From positions 1 to 41,998 of the forward strand of contig JACRCE010000050.1 of the NCBI GenBank assembly GCA_016213015.1: 41,998 nt of DNA, read 5' to 3'. Below the pieces are notes generated by a model. The model saw only the letters and a list, made by a program, of their open reading frames with translations, was not told where the DNA came from and ran no database searches. The position numbers were made by a program, and so were the translations under genes. Position 1 is the first letter of the stretch; each line of letters begins with the position of its first letter. Below, piece after piece: positions 38,900 through 41,998 of this stretch. This DNA is from Deltaproteobacteria bacterium. Lineage in GTDB: Bacteria; Desulfobacterota; GWC2-55-46.

Positions 38900-38935
38900 G
38901 TGTCTGATTATGACAACGCTGTCATAATCAGACAC
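38900..38935. promoter_or_regulatory. Perfect 16-bp inverted repeat GTGTCTGATTATGACA-acgc-TGTCATAATCAGACAC
   Basis: exact palindrome about 200 nt upstream of the kinase gene; no U-tract on either side. Confidence 0.75.
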
Positions 38936-38993
38936 GATTGTCATATTGCAGTTGAACTCTTACTGTAATAAAAGCGATATTATGTGGATTGCG

Positions 38994-40076
38994 CTACACC
39001 GATGTCAAGACTTTAGAAAGCACGCTGAGAAGACGGTTATTTTCAGCCCTTGTTCTAATGGCCACGCGAAAATACCCTTGGCCAAGGCAAGGGAATGCGC
39101 CAAGCTCCCTTATGAGGATGCGCCTTTCAAAAAGACTCTGTTTGAGAAGAGCGGCGTTTGTATAGTCGCCGGACAACCTCGCCATGAAAAAATTTGCCGC
39201 TGACGGGTATACGACAACCCCACTTAGCGAACCCAGCCCTTTTGCCAGATAAACCCGCTCCTTTTCAAACCATTCAAGGGTACGGCCATGATAAGCAGTG
39301 TCCTTGAGCGCCGCCTGACCGGCAAACGACGCAAGGGTATTGACGGACCACGGCGCCATAGCCACGCCGAGCTTCTTTATGAGCCGCTCGCAGGCCACGA
39401 CATATCCGAGCCTCAAACCGGCCATCGAGTAAAACTTGGTCATGGAGCGCAGGACAATGACGTTTTCCAGTCTTATCGCCTCGCGCTTCAAGGATTCATG
39501 CTCGCAGAAATCAACGAACGCCTCATCAACCACCATGATGGTTTTTCTTTTAGCGCAGACACGGGCAACGCTTATAAGCGTATCTTTATCTATGAGCGCG
39601 CCGGTAGGGTTTGCTGGATTGGCGATATAAAAAAGGTCATACCCCCTTGCAAGCGCGGAATCGAGGCGGCCGAGGTTGAGCGCCCAACCGTCCGCCTCCT
39701 TGAGTTTCAGCACGTTAACAACGGCGCCGCTTGACGCAAGGGACGCCCTATACTCTGAAAAGGCAGGCTCCGCGATGAGCACCCTGTGCGGCTTGAAGAC
39801 GCGCGGCAGGAGATGTATGGCCTCGGTAGAACCGTTGCATGGCAGGACATGGCACGGCTCGATCCCGTTGGAATGAAAGTCTGAGAGCGCATTTCTCAGC
39901 GCGATATTTTGCGGGTCGGGATAGGGGCTTAACATGTCAAGACCAGCCAGTATCGCGGAAACCACCGATGGCGGAGTGCCAAGCGGGTTTATGCTCGCGC
40001 TGAAGTCCAGTATGCGGCCCTTGCCGGGCAAGACCGAGGCCGCCTCCCAGATATTGCCGCCGTGCACGTCCTTCAT
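38994..40076 (-). CDS. cobD: Threonine-phosphate decarboxylase-like PLP enzyme (CobD/HisC family)
   Basis: FSASINPLGTPPSV, YPDPQN, NPANPTGALID, RSMTKFYSMAGLRLGY. Confidence 0.82.
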   Translation of the reverse strand: MKDVHGGNIWEAASVLPGKGRILDFSASINPLGTPPSVVSAILAGLDMLSPYPDPQNIALRNALSDFHSNGIEPCHVLPCNGSTEAIHLLPRVFKPHRVLIAEPAFSEYRASLASSGAVVNVLKLKEADGWALNLGRLDSALARGYDLFYIANPANPTGALIDKDTLISVARVCAKRKTIMVVDEAFVDFCEHESLKREAIRLENVIVLRSMTKFYSMAGLRLGYVVACERLIKKLGVAMAPWSVNTLASFAGQAALKDTAYHGRTLEWFEKERVYLAKGLGSLSGVVVYPSAANFFMARLSGDYTNAALLKQSLFERRILIRELGAFPCLGQGYFRVAIRTRAENNRLLSVLSKVLTSV

Positions 40077-41464
40077 TGACCCGGCCCGCCCACGACTATC
40101 TCCGGTATCCTTAGAGTCGGCTGGGCATCCGATACAGGCACGCCTTGGCCGTCCTTGCCGCACGTCCCTATGCCGAAGCCCAAGTCCGACCCTACCATAT
40201 CTATATTCAGCAAAACCTGCGGGCCGTTGCCGGTCAGGGTGGCCCCGCGCACTGCCTCGCCTATCTTGCCGTTTTCGATGAGATACCCTTCCATAACCTC
40301 GAATACAAAATCCCCGTTTACCGTGTTGACCTGTCCGCCGCCCATCTTCTTGACGAACAGCCCCTTGTCAATCGACTTTATTATGGAAGCCGGGTCGTCT
40401 AAACCGGAGGCTATCATGGTGTTCGTCATCCTCGGTATGGGCATCTTCTGATACGACTCCCTCCTGCCGTTGCCTGTCGGCTTGGATGAGGACTTCATGG
40501 CCGAGAGCCTGTCGTGCATGTAACCCTTGAGCACACCGTTTTCCACGAGCACGGTCTTTTGCGCCCTCGTGCCCTCGTCGTCGAAGAAGAAAGAGCCTCT
40601 CTTATAAGGTATCGTCGCGTCGTCTATAACCGTAACGAGAGACGAAGCCACCTTTTGGCCTATCTTGCCGGAATAGACGGACAGGTCGGCCAGAGCCAGA
40701 TCCGCCTCAAGGCCGTGCCCCACGGCCTCATGTATCATCGTGCCTCCGGCCTCGCTCGATAACACGACGGCCATCCGGCCTCCGGGGGCGCGCCTTGCAT
40801 CGAGCGCCCTCACCGCCCTGTCTGCTGCGATCTCGGCTATCGCCTCAGGCGGGGTCGAGTCAAAGACCTCAAGCCCGATCGCGCCTCCGACGGGTTCGTA
40901 GCCGGTCTGCACCACCTCGCCCGCCTGAGCAATGGCCTGACATACGAACACCACTGAGCTTCTTTCCTCCTCAACCCATTCTCCGAGCGAATTTACGCAG
41001 GCAATGGACTTCACCGCGTCGCCGTACATCACCCTTACCTGCCGGATGCGCGCGTCCTTGGCCCATGCAACGGCGTCGGCCCTCTTGACAAGGCCGGTCT
41101 TTACGCCGAGGTCAAACGCCTGAGGCGGCCTTAAAATGTCAAAGCGCTTTGACGGGACGCGCCTTACGAGGCCGATGCCGCCTGCGCTCTTGCCCTCCCT
41201 TACGCCTTTAGCGACGATGCGGGCGGTTTCGATGAGGCCGGCCTCGGTCAAGTCGCTCGTTGCGGCATAGTAACTCTTAAGCCCGGCGATAACCCGCAAC
41301 CCGGCGCCCCTGTCTCGCCCGCTCACGACTTTCTCTATCTTCGCCTCCTCGCATACTATCGAGGTGTTGACGACGTCCTCGCAGTATATGTCTGCGAAGT
41401 CGCCTCCGTTTTGAAGAAGCGCCTTTATCACCTTGAAAGGGTCAAAGCCCTGTATGACGTGCAT
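40073..41464 (-). CDS. tldD: Metalloprotease TldD
   Basis: GGTMIHEAVGHGLEADLA (HExxxH), DDEGTRAQKTVLVENGVLKGYMHDR; start set at MHVIQG after AGGAGG. Confidence 0.92.
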   Translation of the reverse strand: MHVIQGFDPFKVIKALLQNGGDFADIYCEDVVNTSIVCEEAKIEKVVSGRDRGAGLRVIAGLKSYYAATSDLTEAGLIETARIVAKGVREGKSAGGIGLVRRVPSKRFDILRPPQAFDLGVKTGLVKRADAVAWAKDARIRQVRVMYGDAVKSIACVNSLGEWVEEERSSVVFVCQAIAQAGEVVQTGYEPVGGAIGLEVFDSTPPEAIAEIAADRAVRALDARRAPGGRMAVVLSSEAGGTMIHEAVGHGLEADLALADLSVYSGKIGQKVASSLVTVIDDATIPYKRGSFFFDDEGTRAQKTVLVENGVLKGYMHDRLSAMKSSSKPTGNGRRESYQKMPIPRMTNTMIASGLDDPASIIKSIDKGLFVKKMGGGQVNTVNGDFVFEVMEGYLIENGKIGEAVRGATLTGNGPQVLLNIDMVGSDLGFGIGTCGKDGQGVPVSDAQPTLRIPEIVVGGPGQ

Positions 41465-41501
41465 ACGCCTCCTATTGCTCATCGCTCGACGGATTGCGCG
41501 C

Positions 41502-41738
41502 CTAACGGCCTTGTTGATACCGCGAGGCGTACAAATCGACAACCTGCCTTATCATCTTCTGGTATGAGGTATGTTGCTCCTTGGCCTTCTTCTTGAAAAA
41601 ATCCACGCTTTCCTTTTTCAAGGAGATAGTGATCTTGACATTTTCCTCTTTCACGGCCAGATGTTCCGGCGGCGGAAAATCCTTGACGACCTTTACGCGC
41701 CCCATCGGTTCATCAGTGTATTTTATTTTGCTCTTCAT
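41502..41738 (-). CDS. BrnA/CopG-like (RHH) antitoxin
   Basis: KITISLKKESVDFFKKKAKEQHTSYQKMIRQVVDLYA; start after AAGGAGG RBS. Confidence 0.7.
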   Translation of the reverse strand: MKSKIKYTDEPMGRVKVVKDFPPPEHLAVKEENVKITISLKKESVDFFKKKAKEQHTSYQKMIRQVVDLYASRYQQGR

Positions 41739-41807
41739 ATATCCTCCTTCCTTTTCTCCAATATCCCCCCCGTGGATACGGATAACGTCGCCTCTGTACG
41801 TGAATCT
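41739..41807 (-). pseudogene. Possible 3' remnant of a brnT-like toxin gene
   Basis: RFTYRGDVIRIHGG... resembles a BrnT C-terminus; cut at 41808 by the AACAGGTTGCTGAAAAA repeat. Confidence 0.5.
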
Positions 41808-41998
41808 AACAGGTTGCTGAAAAACCCAAAAATGCCGAAGACCGCTCAAAAAGGTGCAGATGCGAGGCGGCAGGGTTCCCATTGCGTGCGAAGCACAATG
41901 CAATGGGAAGTTGCGAAGAACGAGCCCAGCACCACTTTAGATTACGAAAGCATGTTGCTTAACAAATTTCCTCGTGCAACAAAGTGGTGCTGGGCGCA
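41808..41998. repeat. Composite repeat at right window end, containing the second copy of the palindrome-bounded element
   Basis: AACAGGTTGCTGAAAAA start; hairpin 41876-41909; inverted repeats 41924-41938 / 41981-41995. Confidence 0.85.

Noticed and set aside
38900-38935. Palindrome as an intrinsic terminator for the cobD-like gene
   Set aside because: No U-rich tract follows the stem on the minus or plus strand.

Overview
About 42 kb of ordinary bacterial chromosome, possibly Desulfobacterota/Nitrospirota-like (low confidence; no marker was searched). It carries heme genes (hemE, hemH), lptF/lptG, rpoD, an oligopeptide-type ABC transporter next to an ADP-forming acyl-CoA synthetase pair, cobalamin genes (cbiB, cbiP/cobQ, cobD-like), a diguanylate cyclase, a TIGR00295-type HD protein, an MFS transporter, uridine phosphorylase, a P2C (Na,K-ATPase-like) P-type ATPase, response regulators, tRNA-Pro(CGG), two tandem cupredoxin-domain proteins, a polyprenyl synthase, a vapBC-type toxin-antitoxin pair, an NtrC-type two-component cluster and tldD. 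Intergenic regions hold many dispersed palindromic repeats and MITE-like elements. The observations I consider most worth a second look are: (1) a PTS EIIA-like domain, with its candidate phospho-histidine kept, fused to the N-terminus of a Na,K-ATPase-like pump; (2) two copies of a covarying hairpin repeat whose edge supplies a -35 box, each with a -10 at 17 bp and a start codon so close that the mRNA should be leaderless or nearly so; (3) two palindrome-bounded elements at the window ends whose ~41-nt cores lie in opposite orientation relative to the same flanks; (4) an orphan BrnA-like antitoxin preceded by what looks like a brnT remnant cut by a repeat. All homology calls come from reading motifs by eye; no database search was run.
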